From positions 744,001 to 808,000 of the forward strand of contig NZ_FMAT01000001.1 of assembly GCF_900094805.1 (NCBI RefSeq): a stretch of DNA of 64,000 bases. The letters run 5' to 3'. Shown here piece after piece: positions 1 to 9,971 of the stretch. A program made the translations under genes and the position numbers. This stretch comes from Arthrobacter sp. NIO-1057. GTDB lineage: Bacteria > Actinomycetota > Actinomycetes > Actinomycetales > Micrococcaceae. The stretch's first letter is position 1. The number at the start of each line of letters is the position of its first letter. The notes beneath the pieces are model-generated. The model was not told the origin of the DNA and made no database searches. It worked only from the letters and a program-made list of their open reading frames with translations.

Positions 1-487
1 CCAACTGGTTCAAGGTGTACGCAACGTGCTCGCCAGCCTTACGAACCTCCAAGCCTTCGCCAACGCACAGCATTGGGGTCAGCTCGTGGCGGTAGGCTGC
101 AGCCAGCTTAGCTGCAATCACCTTGTTGGTTTCGTTGTGGTACTCACGACGTTCTGAGTGGCCTACGAGCACGTAGGTGCAACCCAACTTGTTCAGGAAC
201 TGACCGGAAATTTCACCGGTGTAGGCACCCGAATCCTGTGCCGACAAATCCTGGGCGCCGTAAACGACCTCCAGCTTGTCGCCCAGAACCAAAGTCTGAA
301 CGCCACGGATATCCGTGAACGGTGGGAATACTGCCACCTGAGCACGATCGTAGTTGTGCTCGTGATCCTTGAGGGTCCACGCCAACTTCTGGACTAGGGT
401 GATGCCCTGGACATGGTCCATGTTCATCTTCCAGTTGCCAGCGATCAGTGGCTGACGCACAAAGGCGCCGTTCTGCGAAATGGTCAT
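1..487 (-). CDS. tpiA: Triose-phosphate isomerase, 3' end outside window
   Basis: Interconverts dihydroxyacetone phosphate and glyceraldehyde 3-phosphate in cytoplasmic glycolysis and gluconeogenesis. The first 162 residues are present. The substrate-binding lysine motif GNWKMN lies near residue 17 and the catalytic-histidine motif VGHSERR near residue 107. The part with the catalytic glutamate loop lies beyond base 1, so this is a truncation by the window edge, not a broken gene. I take the ATG at 487 ([20 protein letters not shown]), which is the normal N-terminus of actinobacterial TpiA. It begins 3 bases after the pgk stop, so translation is probably coupled. It is the last visible gene of gap-pgk-tpiA. 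Confidence 0.96.
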   Translation of the reverse strand, partial: MTISQNGAFVRQPLIAGNWKMNMDHVQGITLVQKLAWTLKDHEHNYDRAQVAVFPPFTDIRGVQTLVLGDKLEVVYGAQDLSAQDSGAYTGEISGQFLNKLGCTYVLVGHSERREYHNETNKVIAAKLAAAYRHELTPMLCVGEGLEVRKAGEHVAYTLNQL

Positions 488-490
488 TTC

Positions 491-1720
491 TTAACCTTCC
501 AATGCGGCAACGCCCGGCAGGGTCTTGCCTTCGAGGTACTCCAAGGAAGCTCCGCCACCGGTGGAGATGTGACCGAAGTCCTCTTCCGAGAAGCCCAATG
601 CGCGAACTGCAGCAGCAGAATCGCCACCGCCGACAACGCTGAATGCTTCAGAGTTTGCCAGTGCCTGGGCAACGGTGCGGGTACCTTCAGCGAACGCCGG
701 AATCTCGAAGACACCCATTGGGCCATTCCAGAACACGGTGTTAGCGCTGGTGATGTAGCTTGCGAACTGTTCGGCCGACTTTGGTCCGATATCCAGACCA
801 AGTCCGGTGGAACCGAAGCTTGCTTCCTCAATCTTGTCAGCTGGCAAGATTTCATGTGCCGCGTCTGCGCCGAACGTCTCGGCGACAACGACGTCAACAG
901 GAACGATGATCTCGCAGCCCAATTGATCGGCACGCTTGAGGTATTCCTGGCAGGTAGCGATCTGGTCTTCTTCCAGCAGCGAGCCGCCGATGGCGTAACC
1001 CTGTGCTTTGAGGAAGGTGAATGCCATGCCGCCGCCGATCAGCAACTGATCGGCCTTGCCCAGCAGGTTATCGATCACTGCAAGCTTGTCCGATACCTTG
1101 GACCCACCCAGCACGACCACGTAGGGACGCTTTGGAGCCTCGGTCAGGGTCTTGAGGACCTTGACTTCGGTAGCCACCAGGTCGCCCTGGTAGCTAGGAA
1201 GCAGGCTAGCAATGTCATAAACGGAGGCGTGCTTGCGGTGGACGGCGCCAAACGCGTCGTTGACGTAAGCGCCGTTCTCGCCGGTCAATGCAGCGAGTTC
1301 CTTGGCGAACTCTTCGCGCTCGGCATCAACCTTGGAGGTTTCGCGAGCGTCGAAGCGGACGTTTTCAAGGACCAGTACGGATCCTTCGGCAAGGTCTGCT
1401 GCCAAGTTACGAGCAGATTCGCCCACAACATCTTCGGCGACCGTTACGTCAAAATCAGCAAGTTCATTCAAACGCTGAGCTGCTGGTGCGATCGAGTACT
1501 TCGCATCGAACTGCCCCTTGGGGCGGCCCAAGTGCGCCATCACGATGACCCTTGCACCTGCTTCAACCAGCTTGGTGATGACCGGCAAAGATGCGCGAAC
1601 GCGGCCGTCATCGGTCACAGTTGCACCGTCGAGCGGCACGTTCAGGTCGCTTCGGACCAGAACGTGCCGTCCGCGGACACCGTTGTCAGCGATCAATTCG
1701 TCAATAGTGTGAGAAGACAT
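491..1720 (-). CDS. pgk: Phosphoglycerate kinase
   Basis: Transfers phosphate from 1,3-bisphosphoglycerate to ADP, making ATP and 3-phosphoglycerate in glycolysis. The product of 409 residues is the usual length. The N-terminal substrate domain opens with the typical [10 protein letters not shown] and contains MAHLGRPKG. The C-terminal nucleotide domain has [10 protein letters not shown] and the glycine-rich [13 protein letters not shown] followed by [13 protein letters not shown]. It lies between gap (16 bases upstream) and tpiA (3 bases downstream), so it should be co-transcribed with both. A long open frame of 474 codons on the opposite strand is a shadow of this gene. Confidence 0.98.
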   Translation of the reverse strand: MSSHTIDELIADNGVRGRHVLVRSDLNVPLDGATVTDDGRVRASLPVITKLVEAGARVIVMAHLGRPKGQFDAKYSIAPAAQRLNELADFDVTVAEDVVGESARNLAADLAEGSVLVLENVRFDARETSKVDAEREEFAKELAALTGENGAYVNDAFGAVHRKHASVYDIASLLPSYQGDLVATEVKVLKTLTEAPKRPYVVVLGGSKVSDKLAVIDNLLGKADQLLIGGGMAFTFLKAQGYAIGGSLLEEDQIATCQEYLKRADQLGCEIIVPVDVVVAETFGADAAHEILPADKIEEASFGSTGLGLDIGPKSAEQFASYITSANTVFWNGPMGVFEIPAFAEGTRTVAQALANSEAFSVVGGGDSAAAVRALGFSEEDFGHISTGGGASLEYLEGKTLPGVAALEG

Positions 1721-1736
1721 ATCTCTAGGTTATCGA

Positions 1737-2868
<1,132 letters not shown>

Positions 2869-2927
2869 CACACTTGAAACATACTACGCTATTTTGGCGC
2901 AGAATGTGAGCTAACTTACCAGATTAC

Positions 2928-3557
2928 TTATTTACCTGGAACGATCAGCGATGCTGCACCGTTGCGGGCAGCCTCAAAACGTGACTGAACGTCTGCCCAG
3001 TTCACGATGTTCCAGAATGCCTTGACGTAGTCAGCCTTGACGTTGACGTAGTCCAAGTAGAAAGCGTGCTCCCACATGTCCAGCATCAGCAGTGGGGTGG
3101 TTGCTACAGGAACGTTGCCCTGCTGATCGTACAGCTGCTCGATAACCAGCTGGCCACCCAGTGCATCGTATGCCAGTACAGCCCAACCGGAGCCCTGCAG
3201 GCTCATTGCTGCTGCGGTGAAGTGACCACGGAAACCGTCGAAGGAACCGAAGTACTCATCGATTGCTGCAGCCAGCTCGCCCTCAGGCTTGTCGCCACCC
3301 TCTGGGGAAAGGTTGTTCCAGAAGATCGAGTGGTTAGTGTGACCACCCAAGTGGAATGCCAGGTCCTTGGACAGCTTCGGAATGTTACCGAATTCGCCCT
3401 TTTCGCGTGCTTCGGCCAGCTGTTCCAGCGCCGAGTTAGCGCCAGCAACGTAGGTTGCGTGGTGCTTGGAGTGGTGCAGCTCCATGATGCGAGCCGAGAT
3501 GTTTGGCTCGAGAGCAGCGTAGTCGTACTGCAGTTCTGGCAGCGAATATACAGCCAT
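2928..3557 (-). CDS. sodA: Superoxide dismutase (Mn/Fe family)
   Basis: Converts superoxide to oxygen and hydrogen peroxide. The product has 209 residues. The first metal ligand is His28 in [10 protein letters not shown]. The second His lies in [10 protein letters not shown], and the last Asp and His in [12 protein letters not shown] choose the ATG at 3557, which has the strong ribosome site TTGAGGAGAATC in front and gives [13 protein letters not shown]; the longer frame adds a non-homologous basic stretch. The GGQ region fits an Mn or cambialistic enzyme, but the metal cannot be settled by eye. It stands alone between whiA and gap. Confidence 0.96.
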   Translation of the reverse strand: MAVYSLPELQYDYAALEPNISARIMELHHSKHHATYVAGANSALEQLAEAREKGEFGNIPKLSKDLAFHLGGHTNHSIFWNNLSPEGGDKPEGELAAAIDEYFGSFDGFRGHFTAAAMSLQGSGWAVLAYDALGGQLVIEQLYDQQGNVPVATTPLLMLDMWEHAFYLDYVNVKADYVKAFWNIVNWADVQSRFEAARNGAASLIVPGK

Positions 3558-3590
3558 GATTCTCCTCAATTTTCTCTTTCGGATGAATCT

Positions 3591-3610
3591 CCATGGGAGG
3601 GCTCCCATGG
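3591..3610. terminator. Short hairpin after whiA
   Basis: The inverted repeat CCATGGGA / TCCCATGG with a 4-base loop lies directly after the whiA stop and before the sodA start. There is no clear T-run, so it may be a weak terminator or an RNA stabiliser. Confidence 0.4.
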
Positions 3611-3618
3611 GGACACTT

Positions 3619-4599
3619 TTAGTGTTCCATTTCGTCTAATGGAACGCTGGACTCCGTACCTGGTATTCCCAGATCGCTAGCCTTTTTGTCAGCCATTGCC
3701 AACAATCGACGAATACGGCCAGCTATGGCGTCCTTGGTCATTGGCGGTTCAGCCATGCGGCCGAGCTCATCCAAGGAGGCTTGCTTGTGTTCCAGGCGAA
3801 GCAATCCCGCGTAACGCAAATGTTCGGGAACTTCATCACCCAGAATACTCAGCGCACGCTCCACGCGGGCGCCGGCAGCTACTGCTGCCTGTGCGCTACG
3901 GCGAAGGTTGGCATCATCAAAGTTCGCCAACCGGTTGGCCGTGGCGCGGACCTCTTTGCGCATGCGACGCTCTTCCCACACCATCAAGGCATCGTGGGCG
4001 CCCATACGGGTCAACAGTTGCGCGATCGCGTCTCCGTCACGAATGACTACGCGGTCAACACCGCGTACCTCACGGGCTTTAACAGTCAGACCGAGTCGAC
4101 GTGCTGCACCCACCAGAGCCAAGGCGGCTTCTGGTCCGGGGCAGGTAATTTCAAGTGCCGAGCTTCGACCAGGTTCGGTCAGTGAACCGTGAGACAAGAA
4201 GGCACCACGCCATACCGCCTCAGCATCTGCCGTGGAACCATTAACAATGACCGAAGGCAGCCCACGAACGGGGCGACCGCGCTGGTCAAGTAGTCCGGTT
4301 TGGCGGGCGAGAACTTCACCGTCTTTTGCTACGCGAACGATGTATCGACTGCCCTTACGAATGCCAGAGCCAGAGACCATCACGATCTCGGCTTCATGAC
4401 CATATAACTCGCCAATGGCAAGCTTCAGGCGACGGGCCGTCGCGGCCAGGTCCACCTCAGCTTCAATGACAATTCGCCCGGAGACAATATGCAGTCCCCC
4501 GCTGAAGCGGAGCATCGTAGAAACCTCGGCCTTACGAACCGACGGCTTGCGAATCTCAACCCGCGACAGCTCGTCTTTGACGGAAGCCGTCAATGCCAT
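3619..4599 (-). CDS. whiA: DNA-binding regulator WhiA
   Basis: Conserved Gram-positive DNA-binding protein. In Streptomyces it works with WhiB to start sporulation septation, and in non-sporulating species it is linked to cell division. The product of 326 residues is the usual length. The N-terminal half (about 1-200) is the degenerate LAGLIDADG homing-endonuclease-like fold. The C-terminal part (about 215-310) is the helix-turn-helix region, with [20 protein letters not shown] and [20 protein letters not shown]. It is 27 bases after yvcK, in the conserved order rapZ-yvcK-whiA. Confidence 0.96.
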   Translation of the reverse strand: MALTASVKDELSRVEIRKPSVRKAEVSTMLRFSGGLHIVSGRIVIEAEVDLAATARRLKLAIGELYGHEAEIVMVSGSGIRKGSRYIVRVAKDGEVLARQTGLLDQRGRPVRGLPSVIVNGSTADAEAVWRGAFLSHGSLTEPGRSSALEITCPGPEAALALVGAARRLGLTVKAREVRGVDRVVIRDGDAIAQLLTRMGAHDALMVWEERRMRKEVRATANRLANFDDANLRRSAQAAVAAGARVERALSILGDEVPEHLRYAGLLRLEHKQASLDELGRMAEPPMTKDAIAGRIRRLLAMADKKASDLGIPGTESSVPLDEMEH

Positions 4600-4626
4600 G
4601 AATTAAACTCCCTTACTTGGATCTTC

Positions 4627-5649
4627 CTAAGATCCGATCGCGGTAAACACCTCATGATAGGCCGCCGCTAGTCGCAACGGGTCATGCACTGCACGACCGT
4701 CAGATACTCCTACTGTACTAAAAAAGACACGTGCGCCGAGTTTTTGCGCTGCCAGCTCAAATCTCTCACGATTATGAATCTTGGACTCATCAGCGATGAT
4801 CGCGTCAAAAGTCACCCCCGGCGCATACCGACCGAGCACTTCCAGGTGCGCTGCGGCATCCATGCCAGCAGTTTCCTCAGTATCCACCGACAGGTTCATG
4901 GTCAGTAGTTTCTTCGCTGTCGTGGAAGCAATTGCCTGACGCATGTCTGGAAGTAGCAAATGTGGAAGCACCGATGTGTACCAAGAACCAGGACCGAGAA
5001 TCACCCAATCTGCCAGTTCAATGGACTCTAGTGCTTCCGCGCAAGCCGGTGCATCCGCCGGTTCAAGGTGAACATTTGTGACTAATCCCCCGGAACCAGC
5101 GCGCGCCAACTTAGCTTGACCCACGATTCGTCGACGCACCAAGGACTCGTTATCGTCGGACTCTAGAACTTCGCCGTTAATGGATAACGGCACGGTGCTC
5201 ATGGGCAAAACCTGGCCTCGGGCACCAAGTAACGCCCCTGCCCAACGCAGACCAGCCACGGGGTTATCCAGTAGTTCCCACAGGGCCAAAATCAGTAGGT
5301 TTCCCACTGCATGACCGTTCAGTGGTTCGTCCTGATTAACGTCTGACGCAAACCGATGTTGCATGACATCTCGCCATGTGCGACCCCAATCGTTGTCATC
5401 ACAGAGGGCCGCCAGAGCCATACGTAAATCGCCTGGTGGCAGGACGTCAAAGGAACCGCGCAGACGGCCTGAACTTCCGCCATCATCAGCGACGGTAACC
5501 ACAGCAGTCAGATCCGTAGTTAGCCTACGAAGAGCTGACAACGAAGAGGAAAGTCCATGTCCCCCACCGAGGGCAACCACCGATGGATTACGTTGTTCGC
5601 TACCTCTGGTAAGGCCCTGAATGGGAATTGGACCAGTTGCAAAAGCCAT
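4627..5649 (-). CDS. yvcK: Gluconeogenesis factor YvcK (CofD-like)
   Basis: A CofD-fold protein that binds UDP-sugars in Bacillus. It is needed for growth on gluconeogenic carbon sources and for normal cell-wall synthesis (family knowledge). The product has 340 residues. The nucleotide-binding start is VVALGGGHGLSSSLSALRRL, followed by VTVADDGGSSGRLR and the GDLRMALAAL region; ILGPGSWYTSVLPHLL marks the middle of the fold. The start is 5 bases after the rapZ stop and whiA follows after 27 bases, the widely conserved rapZ-yvcK-whiA unit. Confidence 0.95.
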   Translation of the reverse strand: MAFATGPIPIQGLTRGSEQRNPSVVALGGGHGLSSSLSALRRLTTDLTAVVTVADDGGSSGRLRGSFDVLPPGDLRMALAALCDDNDWGRTWRDVMQHRFASDVNQDEPLNGHAVGNLLILALWELLDNPVAGLRWAGALLGARGQVLPMSTVPLSINGEVLESDDNESLVRRRIVGQAKLARAGSGGLVTNVHLEPADAPACAEALESIELADWVILGPGSWYTSVLPHLLLPDMRQAIASTTAKKLLTMNLSVDTEETAGMDAAAHLEVLGRYAPGVTFDAIIADESKIHNRERFELAAQKLGARVFFSTVGVSDGRAVHDPLRLAAAYHEVFTAIGS

Positions 5650-5654
5650 GACAG

Positions 5655-6548
5655 TTACTCGCGTCCCAAATCGCGGTGACTGATGTTCACGCGCACGTTA
5701 GGGAACTGCGCAAGGCGCCGTCCAAGCTCAATGGTTGTTGCTACTGAGCGGTGTTTACCCCCGGTGCAGCCCACCGCAATAGTGGCGTAGTGCTTATTCT
5801 CGCGGCGGTAGCCCTCGAACACCGGTTCCAACGCCTTGAGGTAGTTCTCGATGAACTCCTTGGTACCTTCTTGGCTCAGCACATAATCTGAAACTTCTTT
5901 GTCCTTACCGGTCTGGGGGCGCAGTTCCGGAACCCAGTGAGGGTTAGGGATAAATCGAACGTCGGCGACGTAATTGGCATCGGTCGGCAATCCGTATTTG
6001 AAGCCAAAGCTCATGACGTTAATCCGAAGAATAATTGGACCGGATTCGCTAAATAATTCATTAACCGAGCGCGCCAGATCATGCACCGACATCGCGGTTG
6101 AATCCAGGATGATTTCAGCCGCTTCCCTCAGCTGTTCGGTAATACCGCGTTCAAGGGTAATACCGTCAACAATTCGCCCATCGCCCTGTAGTGGATGCGG
6201 ACGACGCCCCTGTTCAAAACGACGGATGAGAACTTCGTCGCTGGCGTTGAGGTAAACGAGCCTAAACTTAACGCCGCTGGAGGTCAGGTGTGCCAAGGCA
6301 TCGCGAATCTCCGGGAACATTTCCTTTGAACGGACGTCCATGACGACAGCCATCTTGGGAATCGAACCCTGGGACCGGCTCACTAGCTCGGTCAGAGGTC
6401 CAAGCATGGCTGGTGGCAGGTTCTCAACCACATACCACCCTTGGTCTTCAAGAGCATGGGCAACGGTGGTACGACCGGCACCTGACATGCCAGTTACGAT
6501 CACAAGTTCCGACTCAGGCGGTTTTACAGCTTCATACTCAGCGGTCAT
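5655..6548 (-). CDS. rapZ: RNase adapter / nucleotide-binding protein RapZ
   Basis: A P-loop ATP/GTP-binding protein of the RapZ/YvcJ family. In Escherichia coli it guides RNase E to small RNAs that control amino-sugar synthesis; in Gram-positives the role is less clear. The product has 297 residues. The Walker A motif is GMSGAGRTTVAHAL near residue 20. The C-terminal domain carries the family signature GCTGGKHRSVATTIELGRRL and ends with the usual SHRDLGRE. It starts 9 bases after uvrC and lies 5 bases before yvcK. Confidence 0.95.
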   Translation of the reverse strand: MTAEYEAVKPPESELVIVTGMSGAGRTTVAHALEDQGWYVVENLPPAMLGPLTELVSRSQGSIPKMAVVMDVRSKEMFPEIRDALAHLTSSGVKFRLVYLNASDEVLIRRFEQGRRPHPLQGDGRIVDGITLERGITEQLREAAEIILDSTAMSVHDLARSVNELFSESGPIILRINVMSFGFKYGLPTDANYVADVRFIPNPHWVPELRPQTGKDKEVSDYVLSQEGTKEFIENYLKALEPVFEGYRRENKHYATIAVGCTGGKHRSVATTIELGRRLAQFPNVRVNISHRDLGRE

Positions 6549-6557
6549 ATTCCAAGG

Positions 6558-8504
6558 CTAGTCGACAATTTCGCCAGTCGTCATATTCACACCGCTAAGT
6601 GAAGCATCTTCAAGGTTTTCTTTGATGATGGTCGCAAGTTTCTCACCGATACCTGGAACTTCGCACAGCTCTTCAATGCTTGCCGAACGGATCTTTTTCA
6701 TTGAGCCAAAATGCTTACGCAGTGCTGTTTGCTTAGCTTTGCCGAGTCCGGGAATCGCGTCTAGTTCGGAAGAGATCATCGATTTTGCACGCTTTTCGCG
6801 GTGGAAGGTGATTGCAAAACGGTGAGCCTCGTCGCGAAGTCGCTGCACAAGATAGAGTGCTGCCGAGGCACGCGGAAGAATAACCGGGAATGGGTCATCG
6901 GGAAGCCACAGCTCTTCCAAGCGTTTGGCGAGTCCAACCACTAGGATGTCATCGATCCCTAGGTCGTCCATGGCTTTTTGCGCCGCAGCAACCTGAGGTG
7001 GACCACCATCAACAATGACCAAGGACGGTGGGTAGGAGAATTTCTTCTTTTCAACCTCACCGGCTGCGCCGTCCTCTACTGCCCCAGTCACGAAGACTGA
7101 CGGGTCGACTTTCTCCTTGAGATACCGGCTGAAACGCCGATAGATCACGTCGTACATGCTGGCAGTATCATCGCGTGCGGCTTCACCCGTGATGGAAAAT
7201 TTTCGGTATTCGCTCTTTTTTGGAAGTCCATCTTCAAAGACCACCATCGATGCCACAACGTTCGTGCCCTGAGTGTGGGACGCATCGTAGCATTCAATAC
7301 GCAGCAACGCTTGCTCGGCCCCGAGAGCTTCTTGCAGTTCTTGCATTGCCAACGAACGGGTCGTGATATCACCGGCTCGTTTTGATTTATGCAACCGTAA
7401 AGCTTGCTCCGCGTTCTCTTTCACGGTGCCGGCAAGGGCTGCTTTGTCCCCCCGCTGTGCCACACGCAGAGATACCTTCGAACCGCGTAGCTCCGAAAGC
7501 CAGGTGGTGACATCATTGATGTCTTCTGGCAATGCAGGTACGAGAATTTCGCGTGGAATCCGATCCGCATGGTCGGCATAAATCTGCGTCAAGAGCTGCT
7601 CGACGAATTCGGCGTCGGAAGCGTCGGCAACTTTTTCAACGACCCACCCTCGTTGCGAACGGATGCGGCCGTCGCGCACATGGAATACCTGAACCGCGGC
7701 TTCAAGTTCGTCTCCATGCACACCAAAGATGTCGGCCTCTGTGCGATCGTCAAGGACTACAGCGTTGCGTTCAAAGACGCGATTCAGTGCAGCGATGTCA
7801 TCGCGGTATCGGGCTGCCTTTTCGTACTCAAGTTCAGCCACCGCTTCTTGCATCTTAGTCGTCAGCGCCTTGGTGAATTTTGTGGCTTCACCGTTCATGA
7901 ACGTGCATAGGTCATCGGCGAGTTGACGGTGGTCTTCTTCGCTAATTCTTCCCACGCATGGCGCCGAACACTTGTCGATATATCCCAGCAGGCAGGGTCG
8001 TCCCGAGGCTTCTGCCCGGTTGAACACTCCCGGAGCGCAACTACGAACTGGGAAGACACGCAAGAGCGTATCGAGAGTTTCGCGAATAGCCTTGGCTGGA
8101 TAAAAAGGCCCAAAATATTTGACACCCTTGCGCTTATCGCCACGCATGACGAGTGCTCTGGGGTATTTTTCATTGAGCGTGACAGCAAGATATGGGTAGG
8201 TCTTGTCGTCACGGAAAACGATGTTAAATCGAGGGTTATATTCCTTGATCCAAACGAATTCCAACTGCAGAGCCTCCAGCTCCGAGCCGACTACAGTCCA
8301 CTCGACGCTACCCGCGGTAAATACCATAGCCCTTGTTTTGGGCGTCAAACGGTCCGGGTTAGCAAAATAGGAGGTTAACCGATTACGGAGAACCTTGGCT
8401 TTTCCAACATAGATCACGCGGCCGTGTTCATCGCGGAAGCGGTATACACCGGGTTTGGTTGGAATATCCGAGGTTTTCGGACGGTAACTTGCTGGATCAG
8501 CCAT
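6558..8504 (-). CDS. uvrC: Excinuclease ABC subunit C
   Basis: Makes both incisions around a DNA lesion after UvrA and UvrB have marked it. The product of 648 residues is the usual length. The order is a GIY-YIG 3'-incision domain (about 15-95, with KPGVYRFRDEHGRVIYVGKA), a UVR helix pair near residues 205-240 that contacts UvrB (AVAELEYEKAARYRDDIAAL), an RNase H-like 5'-incision domain (IECYDASHTQGTNVVASMVV) and C-terminal helix-hairpin-helix repeats (IPGLGKAKQTALRKHFGS). It is 3 bases after the acyltransferase gene. Confidence 0.97.
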   Translation of the reverse strand: MADPASYRPKTSDIPTKPGVYRFRDEHGRVIYVGKAKVLRNRLTSYFANPDRLTPKTRAMVFTAGSVEWTVVGSELEALQLEFVWIKEYNPRFNIVFRDDKTYPYLAVTLNEKYPRALVMRGDKRKGVKYFGPFYPAKAIRETLDTLLRVFPVRSCAPGVFNRAEASGRPCLLGYIDKCSAPCVGRISEEDHRQLADDLCTFMNGEATKFTKALTTKMQEAVAELEYEKAARYRDDIAALNRVFERNAVVLDDRTEADIFGVHGDELEAAVQVFHVRDGRIRSQRGWVVEKVADASDAEFVEQLLTQIYADHADRIPREILVPALPEDINDVTTWLSELRGSKVSLRVAQRGDKAALAGTVKENAEQALRLHKSKRAGDITTRSLAMQELQEALGAEQALLRIECYDASHTQGTNVVASMVVFEDGLPKKSEYRKFSITGEAARDDTASMYDVIYRRFSRYLKEKVDPSVFVTGAVEDGAAGEVEKKKFSYPPSLVIVDGGPPQVAAAQKAMDDLGIDDILVVGLAKRLEELWLPDDPFPVILPRASAALYLVQRLRDEAHRFAITFHREKRAKSMISSELDAIPGLGKAKQTALRKHFGSMKKIRSASIEELCEVPGIGEKLATIIKENLEDASLSGVNMTTGEIVD

Positions 8505-8507
8505 AGG

Positions 8508-9179
8508 TTATTTCGCGTCTGGAGGTAATTGGTTGTATGAATCCACACGCTCTTGTCCAGAAAGCTCAGCAATAGCATCCACGATCTGGTCCGTCGCTTG
8601 ACGACGCTGAGGTAGCGGATGTTTGCGGCCCAGCTGATCGAAGTGCAGCGGTTCACCGTAATGAATATGGAATTTTGCTGGCTTGAAACCTTTTGAACCT
8701 GCTGGCTGCAATTTCTCGGTTCCAATGAGTCCCACTGGAACTACAGGTACGCCAGTGGTCAGTGCAAGCCAACCCACGCCCGTACGCCCACGGTAGAGTT
8801 TGCCGTCTCGCGAACGGGTCCCTTCGGGGTAAATGCCGATGCCGCCGCCTTCTTCGATAATGTCAACCAAAGAGTCCAATGCAGCCACTGAAGCAGCTTG
8901 TTCGCCACGTTGCACAGGAATTGAGCCAACTGATTCGAAGAAGTTCTTCATCAGCCGTCCCTTGATGCCTGGAGTGGTGAAGTACTCCGCCTTCGCAAAG
9001 AAGGCAACATCGCGAGGAGTCAGTGCTTGGATAATCAGCGAGTCAAAAAATGAAAGGTGATTCGAAGCAACGATGAATCCGCCCTCTTTGGGCACATTCT
9101 CAAGTCCGGTTACTTCGGCGCGACAAACGCCATGGATAATTCCGCGAATCGAGGCGCGGGTCATGGTGTAGATGCTCAT
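8508..9179 (-). CDS. 1-acyl-sn-glycerol-3-phosphate acyltransferase (PlsC-like)
   Basis: Probably adds the second acyl chain to lysophosphatidate in membrane phospholipid synthesis, at the inner face of the membrane. The product has 223 residues. The acyltransferase motif I is NHLSFFDSL (NHxxxxD). The FAKAEYFTTPGIKG region is followed by motif III, GIYPEGTRSRDGKLYRGRTG. The start codon immediately follows the stop of the HAD gene with no spacer, and uvrC begins 3 bases after its stop, so the three are probably translated from one message. The exact acyl acceptor cannot be told from sequence. Confidence 0.88.
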   Translation of the reverse strand: MSIYTMTRASIRGIIHGVCRAEVTGLENVPKEGGFIVASNHLSFFDSLIIQALTPRDVAFFAKAEYFTTPGIKGRLMKNFFESVGSIPVQRGEQAASVAALDSLVDIIEEGGGIGIYPEGTRSRDGKLYRGRTGVGWLALTTGVPVVPVGLIGTEKLQPAGSKGFKPAKFHIHYGEPLHFDQLGRKHPLPQRRQATDQIVDAIAELSGQERVDSYNQLPPDAK

Positions 9180-9890
9180 TTATTTTGCACCTTCCTGCAT
9201 GACAATAGTTTTCATTTCTATCGAAGCGGCGAGTTGTTCTCCGAGAAGAACGCCTGCCAGTTCTCTGACGTTTCTGACTTGATAGTTGGCGCGAGCCAAT
9301 TCATCGCCCTGAGCGAATCCCCACGCCACACCAATCGAGGCAACAGAATTCTCTCGGGCGGCGTCGAGGTCATAGTAACGGTCCCCTACGACAACGCTGG
9401 TTGCGGCATCAACACCGGCATGCGACAGGGCTTCTGCGACAATGTGCGTCTTGCTTGATCCGTGGGTACCATGTTCGTCGGCATTCCCATGGATCGCGTC
9501 AAGGTGTGCCGTCAGACCTTTACGGTCGAGAAGCAACCTTGCGATGTTCACGGGTTTTGCGGTGGTCACAGCAACGTAAATATTTTCGCGACGAAGGGCA
9601 TCCAGAAGTGGAATAATTCCCGGATAAACCCGAGACTCGTCCATGCCAACTTCTTCGTAGCGACTGCGGTATGCGGCAATGATGGAGTCAATGTTTTTGT
9701 CGGTCACCCCATCAAGGGTGCGCAACCCGACTTGCAGTGGTGGTCCCACCAGAGCTTCAACACGTGCCTCACCTGGATCCGAAAGACCGTGGGCCACGAG
9801 GGCATGACGAATCCCCGAAGTAATGGCACCTGCAGGGTCGACGAGCGTCCCGTCAAGATCAAAGAACACACTTGTTACCGACATATTCAC
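9180..9890 (-). CDS. HAD-family phosphatase, phosphoglycolate-phosphatase-like
   Basis: A HAD-superfamily hydrolase of 236 residues. Motif I is FFDLDGTLVDP with the nucleophile Asp, motif II lies in VAVTTAKPVNIAR, and motif IV is VVGDRYYDLDAARE. The helical cap between motifs I and II is of the Gph/PGP type. The substrate is not determined; phosphoglycolate or a nucleotide are the usual choices. The GTG at 9890 has GGAAG eight bases upstream; an ATG two codons later is possible. It sits between uvrA (81 bases away) and the acyltransferase gene. Confidence 0.85.
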   Translation of the reverse strand: MNMSVTSVFFDLDGTLVDPAGAITSGIRHALVAHGLSDPGEARVEALVGPPLQVGLRTLDGVTDKNIDSIIAAYRSRYEEVGMDESRVYPGIIPLLDALRRENIYVAVTTAKPVNIARLLLDRKGLTAHLDAIHGNADEHGTHGSSKTHIVAEALSHAGVDAATSVVVGDRYYDLDAARENSVASIGVAWGFAQGDELARANYQVRNVRELAGVLLGEQLAASIEMKTIVMQEGAK

Positions 9891-9971
9891 TTAGCCATCT
9901 TCCCATGAAGCAGGCGCGGGTCAGGAATCCATGACCGAAAAGGCATATTTTCCTGATACGCGTCGCTTTTT

